Source: Streptomyces sp. NBC_00775 (GTDB lineage Bacteria; Actinomycetota; Actinomycetes; Streptomycetales; Streptomycetaceae). Taken from it: 64,000 nt of DNA. Position 1 is the first letter of the stretch. Every line of letters begins with the position of its first letter. The stretch covers positions 3,596,001 through 3,660,000 of the forward strand of contig NZ_CP108938.1 in NCBI RefSeq assembly GCF_036347135.1, in the 5' to 3' direction. Both the position numbers and the translations under genes were made by a program. Shown in pieces: positions 35,106-43,179 of the stretch. A model generated the notes under the pieces. That model did no database searches, had not been told where the DNA came from, and worked only from the letters and a program-made list of their open reading frames with translations.

Positions 35106-35165
35106 GCTGCCCCGCCCCGAAAGGGCGCGGGGAACTGCGCGACCAGCCACAGCCGACTCGCAGCC
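35106..35165 (+). repeat. dispersed intergenic element, copy E
   Basis: CGCCCCGAAAGGGCG hairpin followed by CGGGGAACTGCGCGACCAGC, CACAGCCGACTCGCAGCC. It is closest to copy A and lies between the Nudix terminator and the convergent AIM24 gene end. Confidence 0.75.
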
Positions 35166-35209
35166 TTGTACGGCGGCGGTCTTGTACGGCGGCGCTTCCC
35201 GCGGAGCGG

Positions 35210-35965
35210 TCAGCTCCAGACGTTGCCCTGGTTCTGCGCGTGCGCACCGTGCTGGCCCATGCCGTACTGCGCACGCAGCCCCTGGCCGATCACAGCGTTC
35301 TGCGGCGGCAGCAGCTCACTGGGCTGGATGAGCGCGAACCCGTTGCCCATGAAGCTCAGCTCCCAGCCCTCCCCGGTGTTGCCGCGGCGCCGCCACACCC
35401 CGGAGGAGTGCGTCTGGGCCTGCATCTGCACCCGCAGGCTGGTGGACCACGCGACGATCGCGTCGGCGTCGCAGTTGACGTACCGGTCCGGCGTAACCTG
35501 CATCAGCAGCGGCATCCCGGAGGTCATCAGCGCGACCTTGCCACGACCGGTGATGTTGAGCTGGTACTTGCCCGAGCCGGAGATGCCGTACTGACTGTCG
35601 ACGGCGATGGCCTCGTAGTGCAGCCCGGAGTCCATCGCCAGGACGTAGCTGCTGTCCACGGTGAGACCGTCCTGGTCCACCTCCACGACGTGCACGTGCT
35701 GGCCGAGGTTGGCGAGGTAGACCGTCCCCTGCCCGTGACAGCGCATCAGGTCGAGGCCCTCACCGGTGTACGCACGCGCGCGGTGCTGGCTGTTGTTCTG
35801 GTACTCGGCGTCGAACTCGACGAGACCCTGGTACGCGACCATCGTGCCCTTGCGGGCGAGGATGTCGTCGTGGCCCTCCAGGACGACGCGCAGCATCTGC
35901 GAGTTCTGCAGGCTGTAGCGCTCCTGGGTCTGCTGCTCGTTGTAGCCGAAAAGCGGGCTCTGCAT
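35210..35965 (-). CDS. AIM24-family protein (third of three)
   Basis: 251 aa beta-rich protein: MLRVVLEGHDDILARKGTMVAYQG...LMRCHGQGTVYLANLGQHVHVVEV and SSYVLAMDSGLHYEAI are AIM24/TraB-like beta-helix motifs shared with the two genes upstream. Fungal AIM24 is mitochondrial; bacterial members have no settled role. ATG 35965 follows AGGA by 5 nt. It is the last gene of a compact three-gene operon. Confidence 0.87.
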   Translation of the reverse strand: MQSPLFGYNEQQTQERYSLQNSQMLRVVLEGHDDILARKGTMVAYQGLVEFDAEYQNNSQHRARAYTGEGLDLMRCHGQGTVYLANLGQHVHVVEVDQDGLTVDSSYVLAMDSGLHYEAIAVDSQYGISGSGKYQLNITGRGKVALMTSGMPLLMQVTPDRYVNCDADAIVAWSTSLRVQMQAQTHSSGVWRRRGNTGEGWELSFMGNGFALIQPSELLPPQNAVIGQGLRAQYGMGQHGAHAQNQGNVWS

Positions 35966-35981
35966 GGTGTCCTGCTCCCCC

Positions 35982-36662
35982 TCAGCCCCGGATCCGGAGG
36001 CGGTCGGTGCTGTCCTCGCTGGGCTGGACCACGACGATGCCCTGCCCGGAGAACGCCATCTGGTACGCCTCACCGCTGCCGCGTCCGATCAGCGACTGCG
36101 CCTTGAAGCTGCGCTTGCCCTTCACCTTGAGGTTCGGGGACCAGGCGACGAGCGCGTCCGGGTCGACGTACGTCTCGTCCTCACCACCGCCGCAGTCGAC
36201 GACGATCGGCTTGCCCCGGGAGGTCAGCGCGACCCAGCCCTGGCCGGAGATCTTGGTGTTCCAGAGCCCCTGTCCGGCGAACTTGGCGAGCCCCTTCACC
36301 CGCTCGACGCCCCACGTGAGGTGCGCGTCGAAGGCGAGCAGGTTCGTCGCGTTGACGGAAATCGCGTCCCCATTGAGGTTGATGACGACGACGTTCGCCC
36401 CGTAGTCGGCGAGGTAGAGCAGGCCGTCACCGGAGCACTTCATCAGGGGCGCGCCCTCGCCGGTGACCCAGTCGCGCGCGATCTGGCGTACGGCTGGCGG
36501 GTTGGGCTCGTACTGGACGAACCCTTCGTAGGCGACCATCGACCCCACGCGCGCGAGGAGGTCGTTTCCGGTCTGCATGGCGACCTTCAGCATGTGATTG
36601 CCGTGGTTCTCCATGCGGGTGGTGACGGGTGCCGGGGCGAAGCCCGCAAGTGGCTGGTTCAT
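35982..36662 (-). CDS. AIM24-family protein (second of three)
   Basis: 226 aa. Same fold pattern as its neighbours: MLKVAMQTGNDLLARVGSMVAYEG, LMKCSGDGLLYLADYGANVVVI, NLLAFDAHLTWGVERVKG, and a final GQGIVVVQPSE. Start ATG 36662 with GAGGGAG upstream, 11 bp after the stop of the TerD-AIM24 gene; 16 bp separate it from the next gene. It may oligomerise with the other two products. Confidence 0.87.
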   Translation of the reverse strand: MNQPLAGFAPAPVTTRMENHGNHMLKVAMQTGNDLLARVGSMVAYEGFVQYEPNPPAVRQIARDWVTGEGAPLMKCSGDGLLYLADYGANVVVINLNGDAISVNATNLLAFDAHLTWGVERVKGLAKFAGQGLWNTKISGQGWVALTSRGKPIVVDCGGGEDETYVDPDALVAWSPNLKVKGKRSFKAQSLIGRGSGEAYQMAFSGQGIVVVQPSEDSTDRLRIRG

Positions 36663-36673
36663 GACGGGCTCCC

Positions 36674-38452
36674 TCAGACCTCGTACGGCTGGACGACGAC
36701 AAAACTGCCGGGCGCGGCGCGGAACTGGAGGTTCACGCTCTCGCCGGTGTCGCCGGGATAGGCGTTCCGGCGCATCCGCACCTGGCTGGAGACGATCACC
36801 TGTGCGGCCGCGGACCAGGCGACGACCGCGTTGCAGTCGGCGAAGGTCGTGGGCGTCACGGGCAGCACGACGGGGGCACCGTGGGTCTTCACGACGATGG
36901 TGCCGGTCCCCTGGAACTGCATCGTGAACAGGGCGCCTCCGGGAATGCCGTGTCCCTCGATACGGCGCACCTCGTACTGGAGCGACTCGTCGAAGGCGAG
37001 CACGTTCTCCGCGGAGACACAGATCGCGTCGCCCTGGAGCTCGATGGGGTGCACATGGGTGGAGTTCTCGGCGAGGAACACCTGGCCCTGGCCGGTGCAG
37101 CGCATCAGCTGCATCTCCTGGCCGGTCGAGTTGCCCACGATCCGGCCGGCGAATCCGGCGCCCTTGTAGCTGAAGTCGACCTTGCCCTGGTAGAGCACCA
37201 TGCTGCCCTGGCGGGCCAGCACGGGCTGACCACCGATGCCGAGGTCGACCCGGATGAGCTTCTTGTTCTGCTGGGTCCACCGCTGGCCGGTGGGCGTCTC
37301 CTTGAAGGCCCCCAGCGCGGCGGCCACACCGGCACCGCCCTGCGGAGCGCCCTGGGGAGCACCGTACGGGGAGGGCGCACCGGGCTGGCCCGGGAACTGT
37401 CCGGGCGCCTGACCCGGGACCTGCCCGTACTGCGGCTGCTGGCCGTAACCGGGGGGCGCGGCCGGGGCCTGCTGGCCATAACCAGGAGGCGCGGGAGGCG
37501 CCTGCTGACCGTAACCGGGAGGCGCGGTCGGCGCCTGCTGGCCGTAACCGGGCGGCATCGGCGCCGTCTGGCCGGGAGGCTGCTGGCCGTAGCCCGGCGG
37601 CGGACCGGGCTGCCCGGGCGGCTGCGCGTACGGCGCGGGGCCCGGCGGATGCACGGTGCCGCCCGGCGGGGTGTGCAGGGGCGCGATGATGGTCGGCGCG
37701 GCGTGCACCGAGGGCGCGGGCGCCGGCGCGACGGGGGGCGTGACTCCCGGGGGCGGCGCGAAGCCCTGCGCGGCGGGCTGCGGCGCGGGGGCCGGAGCCG
37801 GGGCGGGCACGGGTGCCGGGGCCGGAGCGGCCGGGCCGCCGAACGCGGGCGGCGCGGTGGCCTGGGCCGGCGGGGCGAAGGACGGCGCGGCCCCGGCCTG
37901 CGGCTGCTGCGCGGCGGGCTGCTCCTCGGCGACCTCGCCGCCGAAGTTCTTGAGCAGCGCTTCGAGGCCGCCGTCGAAGCCCTGTCCCACGGCGGCGAAC
38001 CGCCAGACGTCCTTCAGGTAGAAGTCGCCCAGCATCACGGCACGTTCCGTGGAGAACTCCGCGCCGCTGAACGAGTACCGGGCCACCTCCTCGCCGCCCG
38101 CGACGATACGGAGGTATCCAGGAGCGATCTGCGCCATCTGTCCGGCGCCGTCGATGGTCGCCGTGAACGACAGTTTGTGGATCTGCGCCGGGATCCGGTC
38201 GAGCGTGACGCGGAAGGACTCCGTGTCGCCCGACTGGGCACCGAGGAGCTGGATCGACTCCTCCGGGGTCTTCGGCTGGTTGAAGAAGACGAAGTACTGG
38301 TCGTCCGACAGCCGTTCGTCGGCGTCAAGACCGAAGCAACTGATGTCGAAGGTCAGTCCGGGGCCAGTGATCTGCACACCTACGTACAGATCGGTGCCCG
38401 CGGTGAGGTCACTGATCTTGGCCTTGTGGCCGCGTTGGAATTCCCTGGCCAT
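36674..38452 (-). CDS. TerD domain-linker-AIM24 domain fusion protein
   Basis: 592 aa in three parts. Residues 1-170 form a TerD-type domain (ITGPGLTFDISCFGLDADERLSDD...FFNQPKTPEESIQLLG), with Asp residues that bind calcium in characterised TerD proteins. Residues about 175-385 are a Pro/Ala/Gly/Gln linker with five PPGYGQQ units. The C-terminal part is an AIM24 domain (LARQGSMVLYQGKVDFSYKG...FLAENSTHVHPIELQGD). It leads an operon with two stand-alone AIM24 proteins. TerD proteins belong to tellurite and general stress systems; the fusion suggests AIM24 works there too. Confidence 0.9.
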   Translation of the reverse strand: MAREFQRGHKAKISDLTAGTDLYVGVQITGPGLTFDISCFGLDADERLSDDQYFVFFNQPKTPEESIQLLGAQSGDTESFRVTLDRIPAQIHKLSFTATIDGAGQMAQIAPGYLRIVAGGEEVARYSFSGAEFSTERAVMLGDFYLKDVWRFAAVGQGFDGGLEALLKNFGGEVAEEQPAAQQPQAGAAPSFAPPAQATAPPAFGGPAAPAPAPVPAPAPAPAPQPAAQGFAPPPGVTPPVAPAPAPSVHAAPTIIAPLHTPPGGTVHPPGPAPYAQPPGQPGPPPGYGQQPPGQTAPMPPGYGQQAPTAPPGYGQQAPPAPPGYGQQAPAAPPGYGQQPQYGQVPGQAPGQFPGQPGAPSPYGAPQGAPQGGAGVAAALGAFKETPTGQRWTQQNKKLIRVDLGIGGQPVLARQGSMVLYQGKVDFSYKGAGFAGRIVGNSTGQEMQLMRCTGQGQVFLAENSTHVHPIELQGDAICVSAENVLAFDESLQYEVRRIEGHGIPGGALFTMQFQGTGTIVVKTHGAPVVLPVTPTTFADCNAVVAWSAAAQVIVSSQVRMRRNAYPGDTGESVNLQFRAAPGSFVVVQPYEV

Positions 38453-38549
38453 GCGTAACGACCGTCCCCCATCCCGATGCGAGTGCGTCGCGTCAGGCTA
38501 ACGGCAAACCCTGGGAGTGGACGAAGCCGGTACAGACCCGGTACACAAT

Positions 38550-38568
38550 CGCCCTCTCGTCGAGGGCG
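38550..38568 (-). terminator. terminator of the metallopeptidase gene
   Basis: CGCCCTC-TCGTC-GAGGGCG hairpin 9 bp beyond the stop of the metallopeptidase gene on the minus strand, followed by ATTGTG. Confidence 0.65.
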
Positions 38569-38576
38569 GACCCCCG

Positions 38577-39173
38577 CTACTCGTCGCGGGCGGCGGGCAG
38601 ATGGGGCAGCCGGTCGGCGGCGACCACCCCTTCGAGGTAGCCGCGAGCACGCTCGGTACGCGGATACGCCTCGAGCAGCCGCCAGAAGCGCGGCCCGTGT
38701 CCGGGCACCAACAGGTGGGCCAGTTCGTGGACGAGGACGTAGTCGACGACGTACTCGGGCATGCCCTGCAACCGGTGCGACAGACGGATACTGCCCTCGG
38801 ACGGGGTGCACGAGCCCCAGCGCGTGTTCTGGTTGGTGACCCAGCGCACCGAAGTGGGCCGGGCCCGGCCGTCGAAGTACTGGCTCGACAAACGCTCCGC
38901 CCGTTCGGCCAGCTCGGCGTCGCCGAGCACCCTTTTGTTCTCCTGGGCGGCCAGTTTGTCGAGCATGACGGTCACCCAGCGCTGCTCCTCCGCCTCGGAC
39001 ATCCGGGCGGGGATGAGCACAACGGTGCGATCGCCCTCGCGGTACGCGGAGACCGTTCTGCGCCGTCGCGCGCTCCTGCGGACCTCGATCGCGCTCGCCC
39101 CCGAGCCGCTTGGCGGCGGGCTCGTCGTACTGCGCTGTGGTTTTCCGGCGCGGTGCAGTGGGTCGGCGGGCAC
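38577..39173 (-). CDS. YgjP/SprT-type zinc metallopeptidase
   Basis: 198 aa. VDYVLVHELAHLLVPGHGPRFW contains the HELAH zinc motif and the third ligand region HGPRFW, and TRWGSCTPSEGSIRLSHRL is the conserved strand of the M48/DUF45 (YgjP) group. Substrate unknown. GTG 39173 opens the frame; there is no strong Shine-Dalgarno. It is divergent from the E1-like gene, and the 218-bp gap between them holds a DnaA-box sequence. Confidence 0.87.
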   Translation of the reverse strand: MPADPLHRAGKPQRSTTSPPPSGSGASAIEVRRSARRRRTVSAYREGDRTVVLIPARMSEAEEQRWVTVMLDKLAAQENKRVLGDAELAERAERLSSQYFDGRARPTSVRWVTNQNTRWGSCTPSEGSIRLSHRLQGMPEYVVDYVLVHELAHLLVPGHGPRFWRLLEAYPRTERARGYLEGVVAADRLPHLPAARDE

Positions 39174-39276
39174 GCCCCGACGTTACCCGCTGCACATGGG
39201 GGAAGTCCCGCCCCCGGGACGGTTCGATGCCGATCCGCACTCCGTGCGCTTGATTTGTACGACGAACGGTGCCACC

Positions 39277-39285
39277 TGTGGACAA
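39277..39285 (-). promoter_or_regulatory. isolated DnaA-box sequence
   Basis: TGTGGACAA on the plus strand, i.e. TTGTCCACA, the Streptomyces DnaA-box consensus, in the promoter gap between the metallopeptidase and E1-like genes. It is a single copy, so a regulatory or chance site rather than an origin. Confidence 0.5.
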
Positions 39286-39391
39286 CTTTCGGCACCGATC
39301 GGCCCGGACGGGCATGCTGGCATTCGGTCGGCGGAGCAGGACGCACCCCCGCCGACACACGGGGACGTTCTACGGGCTACGGGGGTAGGTC

Positions 39392-40609
39392 ATGCATCCG
39401 ATGGTGAAGCCCGCGCTGCGGCGCGGCTGGCGGGATCTCAACACCGTGCAGTTCGGGATGGCACCCGCGCACGCCATGGTGCTGGGCCCGATGGACACGG
39501 CGACGGGCAGTTTCCTCGACCTGCTCGACGGCACACGCGGGCTGCCGCACCTACGCGAAGAGGGACGCAAGATGGGCCTGCCCGACGGCCATGTCGACGG
39601 GCTGGTGGAACGGCTGGCCCGGTCCGGCCTGCTGGACGACTCGACCGGAGGTGGCCCGGCCGCGGACGCCTTGCGCAGGAAGAAGGAGGTCCTGGACCGG
39701 CTGCTCCCCGACCTCGCCTCCCTCTCCCTCGTCGCACCCGAACCGGGCGACGCCATCAAACGCCTGGCCGCCCGCCGCTCACTGCGCGTACAGGTGAGGG
39801 GCGCGGGTCGGGTGGGAGTGATCCTGGCCTCACTGCTCGCGGGCGCGGGCGTGGGCGAGATCGATGTGCGCGACATCGGCCGCGTCGAGCCGTGGGACGT
39901 GGCACCGGGCGGGCTGCCCGCAGACTCCATCGGTGAGCGCCGGGAGGAGGCCGCCCGCCGGGCGGTGCGCCGAGCCGCACCCGGCCGTCCGCCCCGGACA
40001 TCCTCGAAGGAGAAGAAGGAGAACGAGGAAGAGAAGGGGGCGGAGAAGGGGGCGGTGCGGGGACTGTCGCTGGTGATCCTCACTCCCCGGGACGGTCTCG
40101 CCGTCCACGCGCCCGATCCAGCCGCCGCCGAAGCCCTGATCGCCTCGGGGACGCCACATCTGTACGCGGGTGTCGTCGAAGGCACCGGCGTGGTCGGCCC
40201 CTTGGTCCTGCCCGGCGACACCGGCTGCGCGGGATGCCTGGACGAGGGACGCGCCGACCGGGATCCGACATGGCCTCGTCTGGTCGCACAGTGGCGCTCA
40301 GGACAGCAGCGCCGGGTACCCGCGTGCGACCTCACTCTGGCGGCCGGCGTAGCCGGAGTGGCCGCGGGTCACGCACTTGCCTTCCTGGACGGCGAATTGC
40401 CCTCCAGCGCGGGGGCACGCTGGGAGGCATCGGTCCCGGGCTTCGACTGGCACGCCAGACCCGTCTGGCCGCATCCGGCATGCCCGTGCGGCACGGCGGA
40501 GAAAGGTAAGGGGGAGCGGGCCTCGGAGGACGGCGGGCCGCACGCGACAATGGCGGGGCAACAGCCGTACGCGGCACGGCTGTCTGGGACTTGGAGGGCG
40601 CATGTCTGA
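39392..40609 (+). CDS. E1/ThiF-like protein with N-terminal winged-helix-like domain
   Basis: 405 aa. Residues 35-85 (GSFLDLLDGTRGLPHLREEG...ARSGLLDD) look like a small winged helix as in RiPP leader-binding ThiF proteins. The Rossmann motif GAGRVG is at 137-142 (VQVRGAGRVGVILASLLAGAGVG), followed by a Lys/Glu-rich insert (SSKEKKENEEEKGAEKG) and zinc-type cysteines GCAGC and CPCG. The usual E1 Arg/Asp adenylation residues are not obvious. Its last 8 bp overlap the ABC1 kinase gene, so they are co-translated. Function unknown. Confidence 0.82.
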   Translation: MHPMVKPALRRGWRDLNTVQFGMAPAHAMVLGPMDTATGSFLDLLDGTRGLPHLREEGRKMGLPDGHVDGLVERLARSGLLDDSTGGGPAADALRRKKEVLDRLLPDLASLSLVAPEPGDAIKRLAARRSLRVQVRGAGRVGVILASLLAGAGVGEIDVRDIGRVEPWDVAPGGLPADSIGERREEAARRAVRRAAPGRPPRTSSKEKKENEEEKGAEKGAVRGLSLVILTPRDGLAVHAPDPAAAEALIASGTPHLYAGVVEGTGVVGPLVLPGDTGCAGCLDEGRADRDPTWPRLVAQWRSGQQRRVPACDLTLAAGVAGVAAGHALAFLDGELPSSAGARWEASVPGFDWHARPVWPHPACPCGTAEKGKGERASEDGGPHATMAGQQPYAARLSGTWRAHV

Positions 40610-41966
40610 TCTTCCCCGGAAGGCGGTCACCCGTACGGCCAAACTCGCCGCGCTACCGCTCGGCTTCGCCGGACGGGCAACCTGGGGGCTCGGCAAACGG
40701 ATCGGCGGGAAGTCGGCGGAGATCGTGGGCCGTGAGCTCCAGCAGCGCACGGCGGAGCAGCTGTTCAAGGTGCTGGGCGAGCTCAAGGGCGGCGCCATGA
40801 AGTTCGGGCAGGCGATGTCCGTCTTCGAGTCGGCGCTGCCCGAGGAGGTCGCGGGGCCGTATCGCGCGGCGCTGACGAAGCTCCAGGAAGCGGCGCCTCC
40901 CATGCCGACGCGCACCGTCCACTCGGTGCTGGAGGAGCGGCTCGGCGAGAACTGGTCCGAGCTGTTCGTGGAGTTCGAGGACAAGCCGTCCGCGGCGGCC
41001 TCGATCGGCCAGGTCCACCGGGCGGTGTGGCATGACGGGCGCGAGGTCGCCGTCAAGGTGCAGTACCCCGGGGCGGGCGAGGCCCTGCTGTCCGATCTGA
41101 CCCAGCTCAGCCGATTCGCCAGACTTCTCGGCCCCCTGATCCCCGGTATGGACATCAAGCCGCTCATCGCGGAACTGCGCGACCGAGTGTCCGAGGAGCT
41201 CGACTACGGACTCGAGGCGCAGGCCCAGAAGGCGCACGCGGAGGAGTTCGCGGGCGACCCGGATGTCCTTGTACCGGCGGTGGTCCACCAGTGCGACCAG
41301 GTCCTGGTGACCGAATGGATCGACGGGATACCGCTGTCGGAAGTGATCGCCGACGGAACCCAGGAGCAGCGGGACCGCGCCGGCCAGCTGCTGGCCCGCT
41401 TTCTCTTCTCGGGCCCCGCCCGCACCGGCCTGCTGCACGCCGATCCGCACCCGGGCAACTTCCGTCTCCTGCCGGACGAGAAGAACGGCTGGCGTCTGGG
41501 CGTCCTGGACTTCGGCACGGTCGACCGCCTGCCCGGCGGTCTGCCCCTGCCGATCGGCGACTCCCTCCGCATGACCCTCGACGGCGAGGCTGAGGCGGTC
41601 TACGAACTGCTCTGCGAGGAGGGCTTCGTCAAGGAGTCCATAGACCTCGAACCGGACGCGGTCCTGGACTACCTCCTGCCGATCATCGAACCGGCCCAGG
41701 CCGACGAGTTCACCTTCACCCGCGGCTGGATGCGCAGCCAGGCCGCCCGGGTGGCCGACCCCCGCTCCCCCGCCCACCAACTGGGCAAACGGCTCAACCT
41801 GCCCCCGGCCTACCTCCTGATACACCGCGTGACGCTGAGCACCATTGGCGTCCTGTGCCAACTCGGCGCGACGGTCCGCCTGCGCGACGAACTGGAGGAG
41901 TGGTTGCCGGGGTTCGTGCCCGACGAGGAGCTGCTGGACGAGGAGGATGCGGCGGCGGAGGCGTGA
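40602..41966 (+). CDS. ABC1/UbiB/ADCK-type atypical kinase
   Basis: 454 aa. Family signatures: KFGQ (67-70) of the N-terminal KxGQ motif, the Ala-rich loop AAASIGQVHRA (131-141), invariant Lys K152 in VAVKVQYPG, catalytic-loop-like LHADPHPGNF near 277-286 and LDFGTV near 302. UbiB relatives support quinone biosynthesis; in actinobacteria Rv3197 is linked to macrolide tolerance through ATP binding, and here too wblC lies close by. ATG 40602 overlaps the E1-like gene end. Confidence 0.92.
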   Translation: MSDLPRKAVTRTAKLAALPLGFAGRATWGLGKRIGGKSAEIVGRELQQRTAEQLFKVLGELKGGAMKFGQAMSVFESALPEEVAGPYRAALTKLQEAAPPMPTRTVHSVLEERLGENWSELFVEFEDKPSAAASIGQVHRAVWHDGREVAVKVQYPGAGEALLSDLTQLSRFARLLGPLIPGMDIKPLIAELRDRVSEELDYGLEAQAQKAHAEEFAGDPDVLVPAVVHQCDQVLVTEWIDGIPLSEVIADGTQEQRDRAGQLLARFLFSGPARTGLLHADPHPGNFRLLPDEKNGWRLGVLDFGTVDRLPGGLPLPIGDSLRMTLDGEAEAVYELLCEEGFVKESIDLEPDAVLDYLLPIIEPAQADEFTFTRGWMRSQAARVADPRSPAHQLGKRLNLPPAYLLIHRVTLSTIGVLCQLGATVRLRDELEEWLPGFVPDEELLDEEDAAAEA

Positions 41967-41972
41967 GCGGGC

Positions 41973-42197
41973 CTACCACCACGCCGAGTCCAGGCGGCCT
42001 TCGATCGCTCTGAGGTTGGTGCGGGCGCAGTTGTCGCAGAAGTAGTTGCGGGTGCCGTTCTCGACGGAACAGGTCCAGGTCAGCTGGGGACCGTCAGCCG
42101 GGGTGCCGCAGCGGGCGCACACGATGTGCTGGACCTCGCCCGCCTCGGGCCGCGGTGCGGAGCCGGTGCTGTCACTGTCCCCGGGAAGACTCGTCAC
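41973..42197 (-). CDS. small zinc-ribbon protein
   Basis: 74 aa. VCARCGTPADG...CSVENGTRNYFCDNCARTNLRAIEGRLD places two CxxC pairs as in a zinc ribbon, with one extra Cys in TWTCSVENG. GTG 42197 is the likely start (MTSLPGDSD); the frame is open further but with unlike composition. Its stop is 6 bp from the convergent ABC1 kinase stop. No function is known. Confidence 0.7.
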   Translation of the reverse strand: MTSLPGDSDSTGSAPRPEAGEVQHIVCARCGTPADGPQLTWTCSVENGTRNYFCDNCARTNLRAIEGRLDSAWW

Positions 42198-42243
42198 TCG
42201 GCGACGATATCGCCGTGGTCGGCGGTTCGCCCGGCACAACGCA

Positions 42244-42279
42244 CCGCGGGGGCCGGTCCGTTCGGACCGGCCCCCGCGG
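42244..42279 (-). terminator. strong hairpin terminator
   Basis: A perfect 17-bp stem (CCGCGGGGGCCGGTCCG and its complement) around TT, 36 bp past the stop of the small Arg-rich gene. Confidence 0.9.
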
Positions 42280-42315
42280 GGAATCACTGTCTGCTATGGC
42301 TGCGACTGCCGTCGG

Positions 42316-42486
42316 CTACTGCATGACCGCCATGGCCAGCGCGCGCCGGGCTCGCATCGAGGCGCGCTCGGCCCGGCGCTGCATGCGGCGGGCGGTCGCC
42401 AGGCGCACGGCCCGACGTTCCTGCTCAGCCTGGTGCAGTCGCTCGTGCATATGCGCACGAGCCAGGGCTTCTGGGATGAGTTGCAT
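42316..42486 (-). CDS. small Arg-rich helical protein next to wblC
   Basis: 56 aa, MQLIPEALARAHMHERLHQA...RRMQRRAERASMRARRALAM: one long basic amphipathic helix, about a quarter Arg. ATG 42486 has a weak GAGAG upstream. It is 149 bp downstream of the wblC stop on the same strand with no terminator seen between, so it may be in the WblC transcript. I recall a similar small protein beside wblC in other streptomycetes. Function unknown; the charge suggests nucleic-acid or ribosome contact. Confidence 0.65.
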   Translation of the reverse strand: MQLIPEALARAHMHERLHQAEQERRAVRLATARRMQRRAERASMRARRALAMAVMQ

Positions 42487-42635
42487 CTCTCGGGTCCTGT
42501 TCTGACGCGAGTCGTTCGCGCCGGTGGTGGTGAAGTCTGGGATCGCGGAGCCTGCGGGCTCGCCGGCGGACGGCTTCATCGGGGCCTGCTTCTTGGGGTC
42601 GTTCGTCAGGGGGCGGTCGATCGTTCCTCGGGCGT

Positions 42636-43004
42636 TCATGCCGCAACCGGGTTCTTGCGCGGGCGGCCACGCGGCCGCTTGCGGGCCACGACAACTCCCT
42701 GGACGAAGAGCTCGCCACCCCAGACGCCCCAGGGCTCGCGCCGCTCCTTGGCGCCGGCGAGGCAGGCCTCCATCAGCGGGCAGGTGCGGCAGAGGGACTT
42801 GGCGTACTCGACATCGGCCGGCGACTCGGCGAAGAAGACCTCCGGGTCGTAGGAGCGGCAGGGGACGGGTACGCCGAGGTTCTCGATGGCGTCGTCGAGC
42901 GCGGTGAGCGCAGTGAGCGGGATCAAGGTGGAGTCCTCCGTGAGGCCGGGCGGGGGGATCGTTTCGGAAGGCGGTACGGACGGGGCGTGCGCTTCGAGTT
43001 GCAC
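42636..43004 (-). CDS. wblC: WblC (WhiB7), iron-sulfur antibiotic-stress transcription factor
   Basis: 122 aa. Four Cys ligands of the 4Fe-4S cluster: C49, C72, C75, C81. The beta-turn GVWGG is at 93-97 and the AT-hook RPRGRPRK at 110-117, the feature that marks WhiB7/WblC among Wbl proteins. It binds the primary sigma factor and AT-rich DNA to turn on resistance to ribosome-targeting antibiotics. GTG 43004 has AGGAAG 7 nt upstream. A leader of about 600 nt with promoter, leader ORF and terminator-like hairpin precedes it. Confidence 0.97.
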   Translation of the reverse strand: MQLEAHAPSVPPSETIPPPGLTEDSTLIPLTALTALDDAIENLGVPVPCRSYDPEVFFAESPADVEYAKSLCRTCPLMEACLAGAKERREPWGVWGGELFVQGVVVARKRPRGRPRKNPVAA

Positions 43005-43121
43005 GGTTCGTCTTCCTCGTCTGGTCGTGCCGGCCGGGTTGGCCGGTTGGCGGCTGGTACCGGGTTCTTTTCTTGTCCCGAGGCCCCTTCGTTCCGCTGT
43101 CCCTGGTCGGGGACAAACAGA

Positions 43122-43156
43122 AGGGCCGCGGATCCCGGGTGGGGTTCCGCGGCCCT
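43122..43156 (-). terminator. attenuator-like terminator in the wblC leader
   Basis: Arms AGGGCCGCGGA / TCCGCGGCCCT around a 13-nt loop; on the minus strand followed by TCTGTTTGTCC. It lies 118 nt upstream of the wblC start and 24 nt after the leader ORF stop. Known whiB7 genes are controlled by transcription attenuation, so this is the probable regulated stop. Confidence 0.75.
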
Positions 43157-43179
43157 GAAGGCGCCGGCCTGATCGAGAA

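Noticed and set aside
36663..37280. In-frame upstream extension of the second AIM24 gene
   Set aside because: It runs antisense-like through the TerD-AIM24 coding region in another frame with Arg/Pro-rich composition; ATG 36662 has a good ribosome-binding site.
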